Origin: Alligator mississippiensis | Taxonomy: Eukaryota; Chordata; Crocodylia; Alligatoridae | Assembly (NCBI RefSeq): GCF_030867095.1 | Contig: NC_081831.1 | Location: 64,556,716 to 64,620,715 of the forward strand | Direction of reading: 5' to 3' | Length of the DNA: 64,000 bases | Part shown: positions 23,201-34,869 of the stretch, in pieces | How positions within the stretch are numbered: position 1 is the first letter of the stretch | Layout of the letters: each line of letters opens with the position of its first letter | Notes under the pieces: model-generated | The model's input: only the letters and a program-made list of their open reading frames with translations | Told to the model about the DNA's origin: nothing | Database searches by the model: none | Translations under genes and position numbers: made by a program

Positions 23201-25639
23201 AAATCTTATCCTTTATGTAAATCTATTAAAAAAAAAACCTTATCCAAACCTACTATTGTTAGCTGATACCAAATCAGTACAACAATCTGCCATAGGCATA
23301 TCTTGATCTAATTATGTTCTGGAGAGAACTAAAATAGATCTGAAGAAAATGTAGATAATAGAACAGGCAAAACAAGAAAGGGAAAGGAGGAACATAAACA
23401 AGAGATAAAAGAAGAACAGAGAAAGAAGGATAAAGTTCTGTGATAGAAAAATATAGGATTAGCTGATAGTGAAATTGTTGGGGAGGGTAGAGGACACCAC
23501 CCAAGAAGAAAAAGGCCATTGGTGAAAAATCTAATAATGATACAATTAACCTGAAAAAGAGTAACTTTGTGCTCAGAAGTATATCTAAAATCTATCCTTA
23601 CCATATCACCTTCCCAAAAATTTATCCTTGCCTCATGAAAATAAATGCCACTGAGGTAGAATGTGAATGTGCAAATAGTACTTTTATAAGTAGGGGCAAG
23701 CTTCAAATAATGGACTTGAACTGTATAAACAGTTAAGAATAATTTACATGGTGTCTATGGCTTTCAGGTAATGCTGGTATATATGAAACTTCACCTATTT
23801 AATTCCATAAATCTGTCTACAACTGACAGTATTGCAATGCTTCATTATGTTGCAGTATATAGCAATCAGGCATCGTGCTTGCAAATAAAGCATAATGTAG
23901 ATGATTATATTCCCAATTTACTCAACAATTGCTTTTTAACGTGTATATTGCTCACAAGAATTGATGTGAATCTCTCCGCTCCCACATCAGAAGCACCCAT
24001 CATTACAAACTTGGGCACGCTTTCAAAAACTATGTTGCAGTACTTTTCCTGCAGTCAAAGACAACTGGGTTCCCTTCTAATTCCTCTTGTAACTCCAGGC
24101 CTTGGTTTCCCCACACCTACTTCCATTACACAGCTTTCCAGTCTTCTCAGTCTCTCCTGGTTTGAGAAACACATAACAATGCAGGTTTAAAAAAAACACT
24201 TAAAAAGGAGGGAAGACTTTTCCACACTAATCCCTTAACTTCCTTAATTCTCTTTCATTTGTGCAAAAATCTCCCCTCACGTACACATTTAGGTTTCTTC
24301 GGTGCTGGAATTAGAAGGGATGTGTGAATATGTCAAAGTGCAAAGGGCTCTGAATGAAAAGCTACACCTCTGAAAAGAGAAAGATCTCATTATGATTTAC
24401 ACCTCTTTTGCATGCATATCCACTGACAAATAGCTCACTGCCTACACATGCATTTGAACTAAAACATTAAATGGAATCCACTACACAAAATTTAACAAGG
24501 CAAATGTACAATGGTCATCTATTGCAAGGCATGGATAGTTTAAGATCATGTCCACAACAATGCCCTCTGCAAGCATTTTTAAAACACCTTTTCTCCTTCT
24601 TTATATTATTTACACTTTTAACACCTAAGTGTCTTACAGACAGGTATAAAATCAGTTCTGGATCCAGAGAATTTACAATACAGAGCTGTCTCACCAATTT
24701 CACTTTACTAAGCTAATGTAAATGAAAAGAGATTGTGCTCAGAAGTAGAAGTAAACAGTCAGCCTGAAAAATCACCTTTCTCCTTGAAAATTTCATATCT
24801 CCTATAGCTATAATTAGCTCTCAAGAAGATATGAACTGGAAGCAGCCAATAAAAACAATTATTTTCCTTCTTTTTTTCCAGTTTATTTCCACTGTCCTTG
24901 CCAGTGCACTGTTTATCCCATAAAATTAGTCAATAATGGACTCCACATAGCTAGACCCCTATGAGCCCCAGTAAAATCTATGGACAGCCATAGGATGTAA
25001 GGGTTTGCCAGCACTCATTGCAGGGTCAGGGTTTTAACTTCTCCTATTCTAAAAGACTGATAAATATCAACAGAAAAGAAAGAATGAAAAAGGGGGAGGG
25101 AGGCAAACGGGATACAAAACGCACGGCCCCAGGTTTTTTGGTTTTGTTTTGGGGGGGCTAGGGGGGCAGTATTTAGTGCGTCTTACTTTAAGTCCTTGCA
25201 GCTCTACAAAAACTTACGTTCTTTAAAATTCATCCATTACAAAATAGTCAGGGTGAGAGTATCTCTTTAACCAAGATAAACAGGTAATTTATGATGTTAC
25301 AACTGTATGGATTTAATAAACACCTTTACCAATACACTTATCCACTTTAAAACTAAATAAACTTCTTGGATAAATATCCTCATTTTAAAAGAGTTCTGGG
25401 GGAAAAAAAATTGTGCAAAGTGTTTTGGTAACATTTATGTCACAGTTACTTTTATAGATTAAAAAGAAATAAGTCAAATGCTTTTGATTAGAAGCACAAA
25501 AAAATTCAGGTATCACTTTTCTGAGGTGGAATTGTTTTAGAAGAGTGGGAAAGGGACTAGAACACATAAAAGATCTGTGAGAAAGGAAGCACCAGAACTA
25601 GCAGCAAGGTGGGGTTGCCTGCATGGTCAGCCCTTCATT

Positions 25640-25880
25640 TGAATGCAAATGTAATTATGAAAGCAGGCAGTTACCCTGACGTCAGGCAAGATCTTGGTAA
25701 ACCATTACCACCAGCACCTGGTAATGCAGTTGTTGATATTACAGGATGAGGTAGAAGAAACAAAGAAGAGTGTCAATTTTTAGGAAGATTAGGAATAGCT
25801 AAAGCAAAAAATTAAAAGGGGAAGGGGAAAAAATGGCAAGCAGGATATCATAGCAACTACTTCTACCCGTTTTGACCATA
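25640..25880 (+). promoter_or_regulatory. Probable proximal promoter and 5' UTR of CDX4 copy 2
   Basis: The 240 bp before the start codon contain an octamer ATGCAAAT (25643-25650) and a full CRE palindrome TGACGTCA (25677-25684). An A/T-rich AATTAAAAGG lies around 25810, a possible weak TATA-like element. Position next to the ATG is the main argument; single motifs of this length occur by chance. The transcription start is not determinable here. Confidence 0.4.
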
Positions 25881-26310
25881 ATGTATGTGAGTTATCTCTT
25901 GGATAAAGAAGCCAGCATGTATCCGGCATCCGCAAGGTGCAACAACAACCTGCCAGTGCAAAACTTTGTCTCTACGCCACCCTACTCAGATTATATGGGA
26001 TATCATCATGTGCCAAGTATGGACAACCATGGACAAACTTCAGGAACCTGGGGATCTCACTATGGCCCACAAAGAGAGGATTGGAATGCCTATGGGCCCG
26101 GACCCTCCAGCACAGTTACTGTTGCACAGATCAATGGCTCCTCTCCTGGGCAGGTCTCCTACAGTTCTACTGATTACAACTCTCTTCATCCTGCTGGATC
26201 TGGGATTTTACCTCCTGTAGATACAGTTAATACGGAGCAAATCTCTCCCAACTCTCAAAGGCACAGCTCTTATGAATGGATGCGGAAAACAGTGCAATCT
26301 AACACTGCAG
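25881..26310 (+). CDS. CDX4: CDX4 (copy 2): exon 1
   Basis: This exon encodes residues 1-143 plus the first base of codon 144 of caudal-type homeobox 4. The start is the ATG giving MYVSYLLDKEASMYP, matching the family N-terminus (human MYGSCLLEKEAGMYP). The exon carries the conserved YMGYHH..PSMD and REDW segments and, at residues 131-137, the hexapeptide-like YEWMRKT motif just before the homeodomain. The donor is consensus GCAG|GTAAGT. Upstream in-frame codons before this ATG are not ATG, and an internal Met at codon 13 aligns with the family's second Met. The protein is 260 aa, slightly shorter than human CDX4 (about 284), mostly through a shorter Gly/Ala-rich N-terminal region. Confidence 0.96.
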
Positions 26311-29300
26311 GTAAGTGTACACTAAACTTTCAACTTCTTAAAATATCTTTATCTTTCTCTACCCTTTATTTGGATCACCTATGTAGCTGGTTTGCTCATG
26401 AGAGTTAATCTTACTTACATTTTATAATTACAGTTTGAAATAAACTTGCTTTAGTTTTACTTTTCCTCTTAGAATTGCTCTGTGATATTATTCATACAGA
26501 ATGGCCAGTGTGTCCTACCTTAGATATGGTTGCATGTTGTTAAAGTATACAGTGATTCTTGCACATACGCTCTGGAAAGTGCTTCAAGGCGTGCGGGATA
26601 TTAGGAATACTGAAATAAACAAGTAGTTTTTGATTAAATGTGTTTTCATACGAGCATTTTAAATATGTAACTATTGGACTTTAACCAAGAAGATTTAAAA
26701 AAAAATCAGGAAAATGTATTAAATGCAGTTACTGGAATGAGTTGTGTCTGTATCTTACACATTATTTAGTAATAAGCATCTTGACAACTTCAAGCTGACT
26801 TTATTCCTTGCAACAATTCTTTAAAAATATTTTAGTCCAGTTCCCCAAAACTGCAACGATGAAGCCATTTTCTTCTGACATTATTTTATCCCCTGTTTCA
26901 TTTAAATGATTTATCATCAATTGAGTGGATACTTTTCCAGGAAAGCTAGTTACTTAGTTTATGATTTTATTGATGTGATTTATGACCTTTATTGTAGAAG
27001 ACAGGGTAGAGTTGCACCTTATTTTTCCAGAGCTATAAAGTCTCAATCAAAAGGAAGATCCCTGAACATTTTCATTTAATCTGAAGTATATTTTTAAGAT
27101 ATTGCCTTCCTGTATGGCAGGATTTTGCTATTTTTTACAATCAGACTTTTAAAAATCATTTTGTTCCAACTGTCACAGCCTGATGTGCCTGTTTTTTGTG
27201 GCAAGCTACATGCCAGAAGAACTTTTCTATGTAGATCATTTGGGTGTAGATGAGGTGTAGCAAGGGCTGTCAGTTGCTAAATCTATTGTTACGGTTAAAA
27301 ATAGTAAGTGTGTGTTACAGAGCATCAAAGAAAATGGCCTAAGGAAAAAAGGATAATTACGGTTGGAACAATCTTACCAGATACAGAAATTGAGTATGTT
27401 GACTTCAAGCAGCTATTATCACTTAAAAGTGAGATTTTAAAAAATAATTTCTCAATGAATATGGTAATATGTTATTTTCCATTGCTGCTAAAAATACAAA
27501 TAAATTCTAGATAATCTTAGGCTATCATTTCTTGTCCTTTTGGGAGCCTAAACAAGGTGTGTCAAACCTGACAGATTGACTGGGCCTGGTTTCCCCTTTT
27601 ATACCCTTGTATAAGACAGAAATAACTCCATTGAAATAAATGGCCTTTCAAAGGTGTCAGAGTTGAATGCAGCTCCCAAAAACTGCAGGGACTGAATTAA
27701 ATGGTAAGGGGACAAAAATGTCCTTGGTATAATTCTACTGAACTGAAATAATACATTTAAAGTAAGCAGAATATACATGAACCCTTGTTCTATATAGCAC
27801 CTACTGTATAGAGATGGGAAGACACTTAGGTCTGAATCCTGGAGAGACTTGCCTACGTGCTTGCTTAACTGTGGCCCCATAGAGCAAAGCATTTAAGAAA
27901 ATGCTTACATACCTCTTTATTCAGGAAAGCACATAAGCCTATGCTTACATTAATGCGCATGCTTAGGTGCTTCATGCACCACTAAAAAGGATAGCTGAAT
28001 AGGGGCCTACATCTTCGCAATTGCAAGGTCACAAAAGCAGGTAAAACTTTATAGGGCTTTAGATGCTGAGGACCCAATCCCTTGAGGTGCTCAGAACACT
28101 CAGTTCCCAAGGATCATGTACAATGTGGTTTAACCGTACTAAAAATAAAAGTACATTTAGAAAAATAAAACGTAAAAATGGAATGTAACATGTTTTAATC
28201 CTCAGGCCTAGGGACATACCAAAGAATGGTCTTATTTTTTTAATTGAAACATTGAAAGTGTTTTACATCCCATTGGTCACAAGCAATTGCTCCAGTGAAA
28301 ACACAGTTTTAATAATCTGTGTGTGAAGGTGGTGGGGGAGAATTTAAGGTTGGCGTGTGTTTTGTTTTTTGAAAACGAAAATTTAAATTACAAAGGATAT
28401 ATATTGAAAAAATGTGTGTTGTATATGACAACTTATTGATACATTCTTTAGAACACAACACAGTAAGAATGGCACAGGCATTGTATCCTTTACAGAATAA
28501 TAATTAAAAAATTATCAGAACTGGAAAAAGAAAATCAATTGGATCTCCGTATCCACTCTTACTAATGTAGGTCTGTGCTCTGTGTGCATTGTATACAGCT
28601 CCATTCACTCTAGCTTTACATGACTTTAAAATAGGGTTTCCAGCACTTTCCTTTCAAGAATACTTCATTGTCTGATAACACTTACTGTTCAGAAATTAAT
28701 TATATGCCCTACAAAGATTTCTTATGTGCTTAATTTTATCCATTGTAAGTAGTTCCACTGAGGTCAATTTTAGTTAAGCAGGTGGGTAAATATTCTGGGA
28801 TTAAAACATATAAACTTGGAAGAGGGAACTTTCCTTAATACAGTCCTGAAGCCACCAGTGTGAATTACAAATTATTTTATATAAAATTCAGTTCCATCTG
28901 AAGCAAAAACATTAACAATTGTAAGATGCCAATCAGGAAGAAAATGGTGTATAGAGGTATAGCATTCTTTTTTGTCTTTTCAATAGTCTGCGTTCATGTT
29001 GAAATGCAATTCTTTTATAATATATTCTTTTGCAAACAAAGTATATTGAGTATGCCTTTTTAACAGCAAATGTTAACATTCCAGCCTTCCAAAGGTACAG
29101 TGTAATTATGCTGGGTTTTTAAAAATAAGTAGCACACTTATTATGCAACAAGAAATTTAAAAAATGTAAATGAAGTTTAGCTGGATATCTTTGGAGACAA
29201 ATTTTCACAAACAGAAAGGAACATACATCCATGTTTCCTGTACCTGATCTATTAAAGTCAAAGAACATACCCATTGATTTTAAGGGTGTAGAGTCAGAAC

Positions 29301-29777
29301 CTAAATCAAAGTAATATTTAAATCAATTAAAGTGATGGTATAAACTGAAGATCGAGGTGTCCTTGTGGGATGGAAATGAAGGGTGGAAGAAGTGTTCGAA
29401 TAGAGGTCTGGAGTTCAAACCTGCTAATAACTGCATGTGAAAATCACAGGAGTGAACAACCCAGTCAGTCTGACTCACAAGGATATCAGCAGACAGTTTG
29501 GTGGGAAGGGGTAAAAGAATAAAGATTTCCCCTGGCATAGGGATGGAGAACCTTTAACTCATACATGTATTTATTTTCCCCTGTATTACATATACATATC
29601 CACACACGTACATATGGTTTTAGAGAGACAGTGCTATACAAATAGGTCAGATGTGTTACCAAAACAGAACTACCGTTAGAAAGTAAAGGAGGAAAGCAAC
29701 TATGGGGGAAAGGGCATAGTCCCAGTTCTAATGCTAATTTATTTCACTTTGTAAACCAGTTGTGACATTTATTTTTT

Positions 29778-30002
29778 CCCTGAGCTACATTGTCTTGGGT
29801 TTTGAGGCCTATCTGTCATATTGAGGCAACAGACCCTTTTAACACCTCTCTTTGCTTTGATATGCAGTCCTGTCTCTTCCCTCTCCCTCTTTTCTTCAGG
29901 AGTTATATTGCCGGAAAGGGTGATAATTTTCACAGCAAATAAAGAGGCCTTTTCCTCGCTTTATTGTCTTCAGAAGAAATGCTCTGTGAATTTTATGACC
30001 AA
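29778..30002 (+). promoter_or_regulatory. Duplicated conserved noncoding block in intron 1 of CDX4 copy 2 (enhancer candidate)
   Basis: This is the partner of 1712-1936, also 225 bp and gap-free. Homology starts at about 29722 with a less conserved lead-in. The TCF/LEF-type CTTTGAT is kept at 29855-29861 and the caudal-type TTTATGA at 29992-29998. It lies 1.97 kb before exon 2, against 4.8 kb in copy 1, where repeats have expanded the intron. Function is inferred from conservation only. Confidence 0.8.
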
Positions 30003-30469
30003 GGGGAATGAGCTAAACTGTCCCTCCTACTCACTCCCTTGAATCTTGGTTATATTTACTGATTATGGAGAAGTTGGAATAACCCTGTTGAATTTTAACT
30101 CTTGTTTTCAAAGGTTACACTTTAGGCCATCAGTCTGAATATCTGAGATACTGTTAGCATAACTATCATTAAAGGCAAATATTTCAAAGCCAGGGACTTA
30201 GCCACCTTAAGAAAAACAGAATATGGTCAAAACATTAATCAAACACTAATTTCACCTAAAAATGTAACTTTTTGCAATAAGGGATTTCCCTATTTAAAAC
30301 TGAGATTTAGGAAATTGCCCTTGATTTTGCATATTTTAAAATGCATTCACCACATGTGGTTTGGGGCTCAGATAAAACTGCCTGGAGTAATCTGCTGGGT
30401 TGTATGCTAAAAATTAAAAAAAAATGAACAAAAGAAATATTCCTTCATCTATTCCTGTCCTTTTCTTTT

Positions 30470-30790
30470 CTTCCCTAAGATGAAAGGAAGTCTGACATTT
30501 GTTTAGGGCTTGTAAATTCCAAACCAATTGGCTTGTGTTTCTGAATGTGAAAGGAGTTCTTGATAAAATCTTCTTGTAGCTCTTTTGTGTGGCGTGTGCT
30601 TCATCTTAACACCTCCATGGAGTTTAGGGAACCACTTTAAAGGAGTCTTTGTCCTACAGTTTGTCCCAAAAAAACACATCAAAAACAGCCTGGGAAGATC
30701 AGAAGAATTTAAGCAAAAAACAGAAAACAAAAACAAAAAAACGCCAGCTACCCAATCAACTTTGAAAAGTGTGAAAGAGAACAAGTAAAT
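30470..30790 (+). promoter_or_regulatory. Second paralogous intron 1 block, copy 2
   Basis: Partner of 2992-3240. Relative to copy 1 it holds an extra segment (around 30515-30540) and an A-rich expansion near 30715-30745. Order and orientation match copy 1, being downstream of the strongly conserved block in both genes. Confidence 0.65.
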
Positions 30791-31285
30791 TACAATATGA
30801 TCTCCTGGATTAATGTCAGATGAAGAACTGTTTAATAATCTCACAGGAATGAAAATGCTATCTCAATGTCAAGTAGTGTTGCCATTGATATTATTATTAA
30901 TCCAGTGTTAAGAACATGTTTTTTCCCAAAACAAAATTAAATTAAATTGAAAAACTGAGGCTATTTAACAAGAATTTTAGCACCTAATCCTGGGAAATGA
31001 GTACGCTCAGCACCCCAAAGGATTAGGTCCAAAAGGCATTCATGACCTTGCATGAGGGCAAGGCATTCTAAGTAAATGTTACTGAACTGGTATATCCTAG
31101 AATCAAGCTGATAAACTCTGTTTCTGCTCTGTTTTTAGTGGAATATTTCCTCAGTCATATGTTTGGTTTTACACTTAACACTAATATCTTGGTTCTAAAT
31201 TTCATCAATATATGGAACAAGGAAAAGTTTCTAGTCAAAAGATATAATGGCTGAATTTCAGTGCTGGGTGAATCCTTCCTAGGAT

Positions 31286-31396
31286 GGCAGAAGGTAGGAC
31301 AGAGTGGCACTTTAGGGACTACCAGATTTAAAGAGACATAAACTTTCATAAGTAACAGCCTATTTTGTTAGATACTACCCTGCCCTGCCTTCTGCC
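31286..31396. mobile_element. Short fold-back MITE (GGCAGAAGGCAGGACAG ends)
   Basis: The 111-bp element begins GGCAGAAGGTAGGACAGAG and ends CCTGCCCTGCCTTCTGCC, inverted ends of about 17 bp. GTGGCACTTTAGGGACTA links it to 37061-37152 and to 51041-51625. It lies in intron 1 of CDX4 copy 2. Confidence 0.65.
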
Positions 31397-31699
31397 AGAC
31401 TTCAGATTAACATAGATAATTACTTCTCTCTTCCTAGCATGTCTACATCTGCAAACACATGCTGACAGAGCATAAAAATCACTTCACTAAGCAATACAAT
31501 GCAGCTATCTCTGGGTATACATATATGGATGTGTACGTGGATACAACCTAATTAAAAAAAACCCAAACATTTTAGAAGGCCATCAGCTCAGAAATGAATA
31601 CAGGATATATATTCTGAAAAATAATGGAGTTGCTTACAATTTTTATGCATCGATTACAAAGAAAAATAATTAGGCAAAATTACTAAAAACTAACCCAAA

Positions 31700-31945
31700 G
31701 AGCAGCAATAGGCGAATGAAGCACTAGTTAAAGCATGAAAGTTAGGAGATCGAAATTCAATTCATAGCTGTGCCATAAATACATGGTGTGACCCTGGCTA
31801 AATCACTACTCTCTCTGCATTTCAGTTTTCCTATCTATTTTCTGCACAGAAAATAATCCCATAAGGGTCCTGTGAAAGTATATGTTTTAATGACTGTAAA
31901 GTTCTTTGATATCTGCAGATGAAAAATGCTAAATAACATTAGAGT
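31700..31945 (+). repeat. MIR/CORE-SINE-like fragment just upstream of CDX4 exon 2
   Basis: Matches to the MIR/L2-type pattern include GAGATCGAAATTCAATTC (box B-like), GTGTGACCCTGGCTAAATCAC, CTCTGCATTTCAGTTTTCC and TGTAAAGTTCTTTGATATC. It ends about 30 bp from the exon 2 acceptor. Such ancient SINEs are sometimes co-opted, but nothing shows that here. Confidence 0.6.
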
Positions 31946-31973
31946 ATTAAAATATTATATTTTTCCTAAACAG

Positions 31974-32119
31974 GTAAAACAAGAACAAAAGAAAAGTACC
32001 GGGTTGTTTACACAGATCATCAAAGACTAGAATTAGAGAAGGAATTTCATTGCAACAGATACATTACAATACGGAGAAAGTCTGAACTTGCCGCTAACCT
32101 GGGACTATCTGAGAGACAG
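31974..32119 (+). CDS. CDX4: CDX4 (copy 2): exon 2 (homeobox 5' part)
   Basis: Exon 2 is 146 bp and encodes residues 144-192, with homeodomain residues 1-44 starting at Lys149 ([20 protein letters not shown] through LSERQ). The sequence is canonical CDX4: Lys1, Cys22 and Gly39. The acceptor is CCTAAACAG and the donor CAG|GTACAT, which lacks G at +5 just as the copy 1 donor does. It joins exon 1 in phase 1 and exon 3 in phase 0. A MIR/CORE-SINE-like fragment ends only about 30 bp upstream of the exon. By eye it differs from copy 1 exon 2 at about 17 of 146 bases. Confidence 0.97.
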
Positions 32120-34662
32120 GTACATGGAGAATATAGTTTTTCTGCCTATCCATTCTTAAAAGCCAGGTCTTGTAAACTCTAGTGTCAGAGATGACAAGCA
32201 ACTAAATTCAGTACTGAAACTTTATACATAGCATGCTATCAAGGCCCAAGTGATAGACTGCATGAGTCCCATGGTGACAAACACAGGAACTATACACAGA
32301 ATTAAATCAAGTCAACATATAAAGAATCTGAACTCATGTATTTTCTGGTTACTCTGAGGGCAAAGTTTGAATGACTAAATCAAAATACAGGCTTAGAGAA
32401 GCACTTTTTCTTGATTAAATGACAGCTTACCAACCACAGTACTCTGTTAGTTCAATCCATCATAACAATGGCATTCTGCATTTTGCTTCATTTACAAAGT
32501 GGTAGCCCAGAAGAGAAGTACAGTCACACAGTTCAGCTCTCAGCAAACAAAATCAAAATGAAAAACACAAATACCAATAAAGCTAAATACCTGTGTATTT
32601 TGGTATTGATTTTATCATTTTTTCTGTGAGATATCCTTCTTTGATCACTGTGAGCTGAGTACATGAACTGAGGGTCTTCTTTAGCTTTTAACATTCAATA
32701 AGTATTTTTTTGTCTATTGCTTTACAGTCCACTGCATACGCACTTATTACATGCAGGTTTCTTTAAGGCAGATGTTTTAGAACCAAATTCTTATTTCTAT
32801 GCACTGCTCATAGCTCTGACTTAAGAAAACATTCAATAGACGCATTAAATTTACTGTTAATCAGGACAGCATCTGCACATGTGCCCAAGTTAAGCTAGTG
32901 CTTAAATGTTATCCTGAAGAAAGCTGTTTTCTGAATTGGAGCCCGAGTAACCTGGCTGTGTTCAAGGGAAATCTGTAGGAACTCAAGGTGAAGAATTCCT
33001 CATTGCAATGCTAGGAGGAGAGATCACTTGTGGAAAACAACTCAGGAGAATAACAGTGGTATGAACTGTTGCATGCAGACCCAGGCCCCCATCCCTACTT
33101 TCACAACTAAACTTCACTGATTCTGTTGTGGAAAGTGGAGAAGAGGGGACTTGGCATTACTGAACAAATGATCATCTTTCTAATATCTTATCTATACCTC
33201 GTATATTGTTCCTCTCCTGGAATAAGCATATTTTGGCAGAATGCAGCTCACAGTGACACCTTAACAAATTCATTCAGAAATGCATACGCTTTTGTAGGCA
33301 GCAGCCCACTTTATCAGATGTTTGAACATTCCCCTTCTTTAGATGTCAACTCCTCATCCATATGCACTCTGTGAAAGAACATGGAGTTAAAGAAAACCAA
33401 TATATTAAAATAAAGCATTAGGATGCATAAATATGCAATGATAGTTTAAAGTCAGGCACTGGATTTTTAGAAATACATATCCTAGGGTGAATCAACTGTA
33501 TTATGTTACACTAAAGGTATTCCTGAAATAACTAGTGTCACTAGAATTAGCATTAATTCTCTTTTTGTGTAAAGTTGCTTTACATGAACTAGACTTATTT
33601 TTGACCATGCCTTTTATTAATATTTCCTTATTTTTTGTCAAGTAAAGCTTAGATAAGATATGCAATTATCTATCACCATTCCTACAGAACACATCCCCAA
33701 CCAAGCTAACTATATTGCTTGTCATCCGTATATATAGAACAATAGAAAGGATAGGCTGTACAAAGAAGATCATAGCAAATAATGCTGAATTATGTTAATG
33801 CTGTTATATACCTAATAATACATCCTCACAAGCAATACTGTGTTTAGTCCTGGTCCCCCAACCTAAAACAATTTAGGAACATTATAAGAAATTCAGAGCT
33901 GAAATAGAGATGTTTCAGAACAAGGTGGACACACATCTGCCAGGAATGGTTTGGGTAGATCCTGATTTCTATGATCCCGTGAGAGACTGGGAACAGAGTA
34001 AGATGATGAATAACACTGTCTTATATAAAGGAACATGGGGGCTCCTATGTACTCTCTCATAAGAAAAAATGGTGGGATGCTTCATCAGATGGAAAGGCAC
34101 CAGACTGAAAACTGATCACAGTAAACACTTTTTCATATGCATGAAAGTTCCTAGTTTGTGGAATTTCCCATTACTAAGTATCACAGACCTTGAAAGCTTA
34201 GCAAGATTCCAAAAAAGGATTAACCATTTCTACAGATAACAAGAATAATCACCAGCATGTTAAATATGATGTTGTTAATATGTGGAAAGGAATAATGCCT
34301 CATGATTCAGGGCATAAGCCAACCTTTAACAGGGCTTAGGAAGTAATTTACAGGCCACTTAACTCCCCGGAATCATCTTGTACTACTGCCTATAAAGGCT
34401 AGATACTGGAACAGATGGATCTTTGGTCTGATCCAGGAAGGTAATTCCTAAATTGCTATTAAAAAGGAAAATCTATAATAGAGATTAGATATGAAAAACT
34501 AATAACGTTTCCACAGAGTATAAAATACAGTTGTGTAACAACAAACAAGCACAACTTTTTCACTGCTTCAAGCTAATTTTTCATCCCCCTTTATATCACT
34601 GTTATTATTGTGTACCAGCTCTTACTATTTCTTAGAAATAAACATTGTTCATAATGTTTCAG
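32120..34662 (+). other. Intron 2 of CDX4 copy 2
   Basis: The 2.54-kb intron contains a GCATACGCTTTTGTAGGCAGC...TTTATCAGATG repeat piece (about 33280-33330) and the CR1-like tail (33835-34455). No other structure was recognised. Confidence 0.7.
33835..34455 (+). mobile_element. CR1/L3-type LINE 3' end relic
   Basis: The segment reads like a CR1-family tail: GTTCCTAGTTTGTGGAATTTCCC, GCTTAGCAAGATTCCAAAAAAGG, then GATACTGGAACAGATGGATC and TTTGGTCTGATCC at 34430. It is strongly diverged and has no open frame. It ends about 200 bp before exon 3 of CDX4 copy 2, in intron 2. Confidence 0.6.
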
Positions 34663-34869
34663 GTGAAAATCTGGTTTCAGAATCGCCGAGCCAAGGAGAG
34701 AAAAATGATCAAGAAGAAAATCTCGCAGTTTGATGGCAGTGGGGGCTCAGTTCAGAGTGACTCTGGCTCAGTCAGCCCAGCTGAAATGTCCCACTCCCTC
34801 TTTCCACCCCCACATGCAATAAATGGATTACAGCCCATTGAGATACAGCAGGTCATCGTTTCAGAATGA
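34663..34869 (+). CDS. CDX4: CDX4 (copy 2): exon 3 (recognition helix and C-terminus)
   Basis: This terminal exon has 68 codons and the stop TGA at 34867-34869. It encodes VKIWFQNRRAKERKMIKKKI (Gln50 and Asn51 of the homeodomain present), then SQFDGSGGSVQSDSGSVSP and the CDX4-type end PIEIQQVIVSE, which matches the human CDX4 terminus. The acceptor is ATGTTTCAG. Together the three exons give 783 bp, an exact open frame of 260 aa and a stop. The whole gene spans about 9 kb. CHIC1 follows about 20 kb downstream in the same orientation, as in mammals. Confidence 0.97.
   Translation: MKIWFQNRRAKERKMIKKKISQFDGSGGSVQSDSGSVSPAEMSHSLFPPPHAINGLQPIEIQQVIVSE

Larger units (their letters stand above)
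13286..25639. other. Spacer between the two CDX4 copies
   Basis: It holds the presumed 3' UTR of copy 1, a MITE (14841-15135), the split LINE (16090-18725), a hAT MITE (18893-19173) and a MIR-like fragment. From 19200 to 25640 it is A/T-rich unique-looking DNA with no gene recognised; upstream regulatory DNA of copy 2 could be here. Confidence 0.6.
26311..31973 (+). other. Intron 1 of CDX4 copy 2
   Basis: The 5.66-kb intron contains the two paralogous blocks, a short MITE and a MIR-like fragment next to exon 2. The segment 27780-28110 (AAGCATTTAAGAAAATGCTT, CCTATGCTTACATTAATGCG) looks like an old sauropsid repeat. The rest is A/T-rich and unremarkable. Confidence 0.7.

Noticed and set aside
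23771-24190. 139-codon plus-strand open frame
   Set aside because: The sequence is A/T-rich, without a domain, splice context or paralogous match; it is likely chance.
29821-30042. Open frame across the conserved intron block of copy 2
   Set aside because: The copy 1 partner has a stop in the matching frame and the substitutions do not favour third positions, so coding is unlikely.
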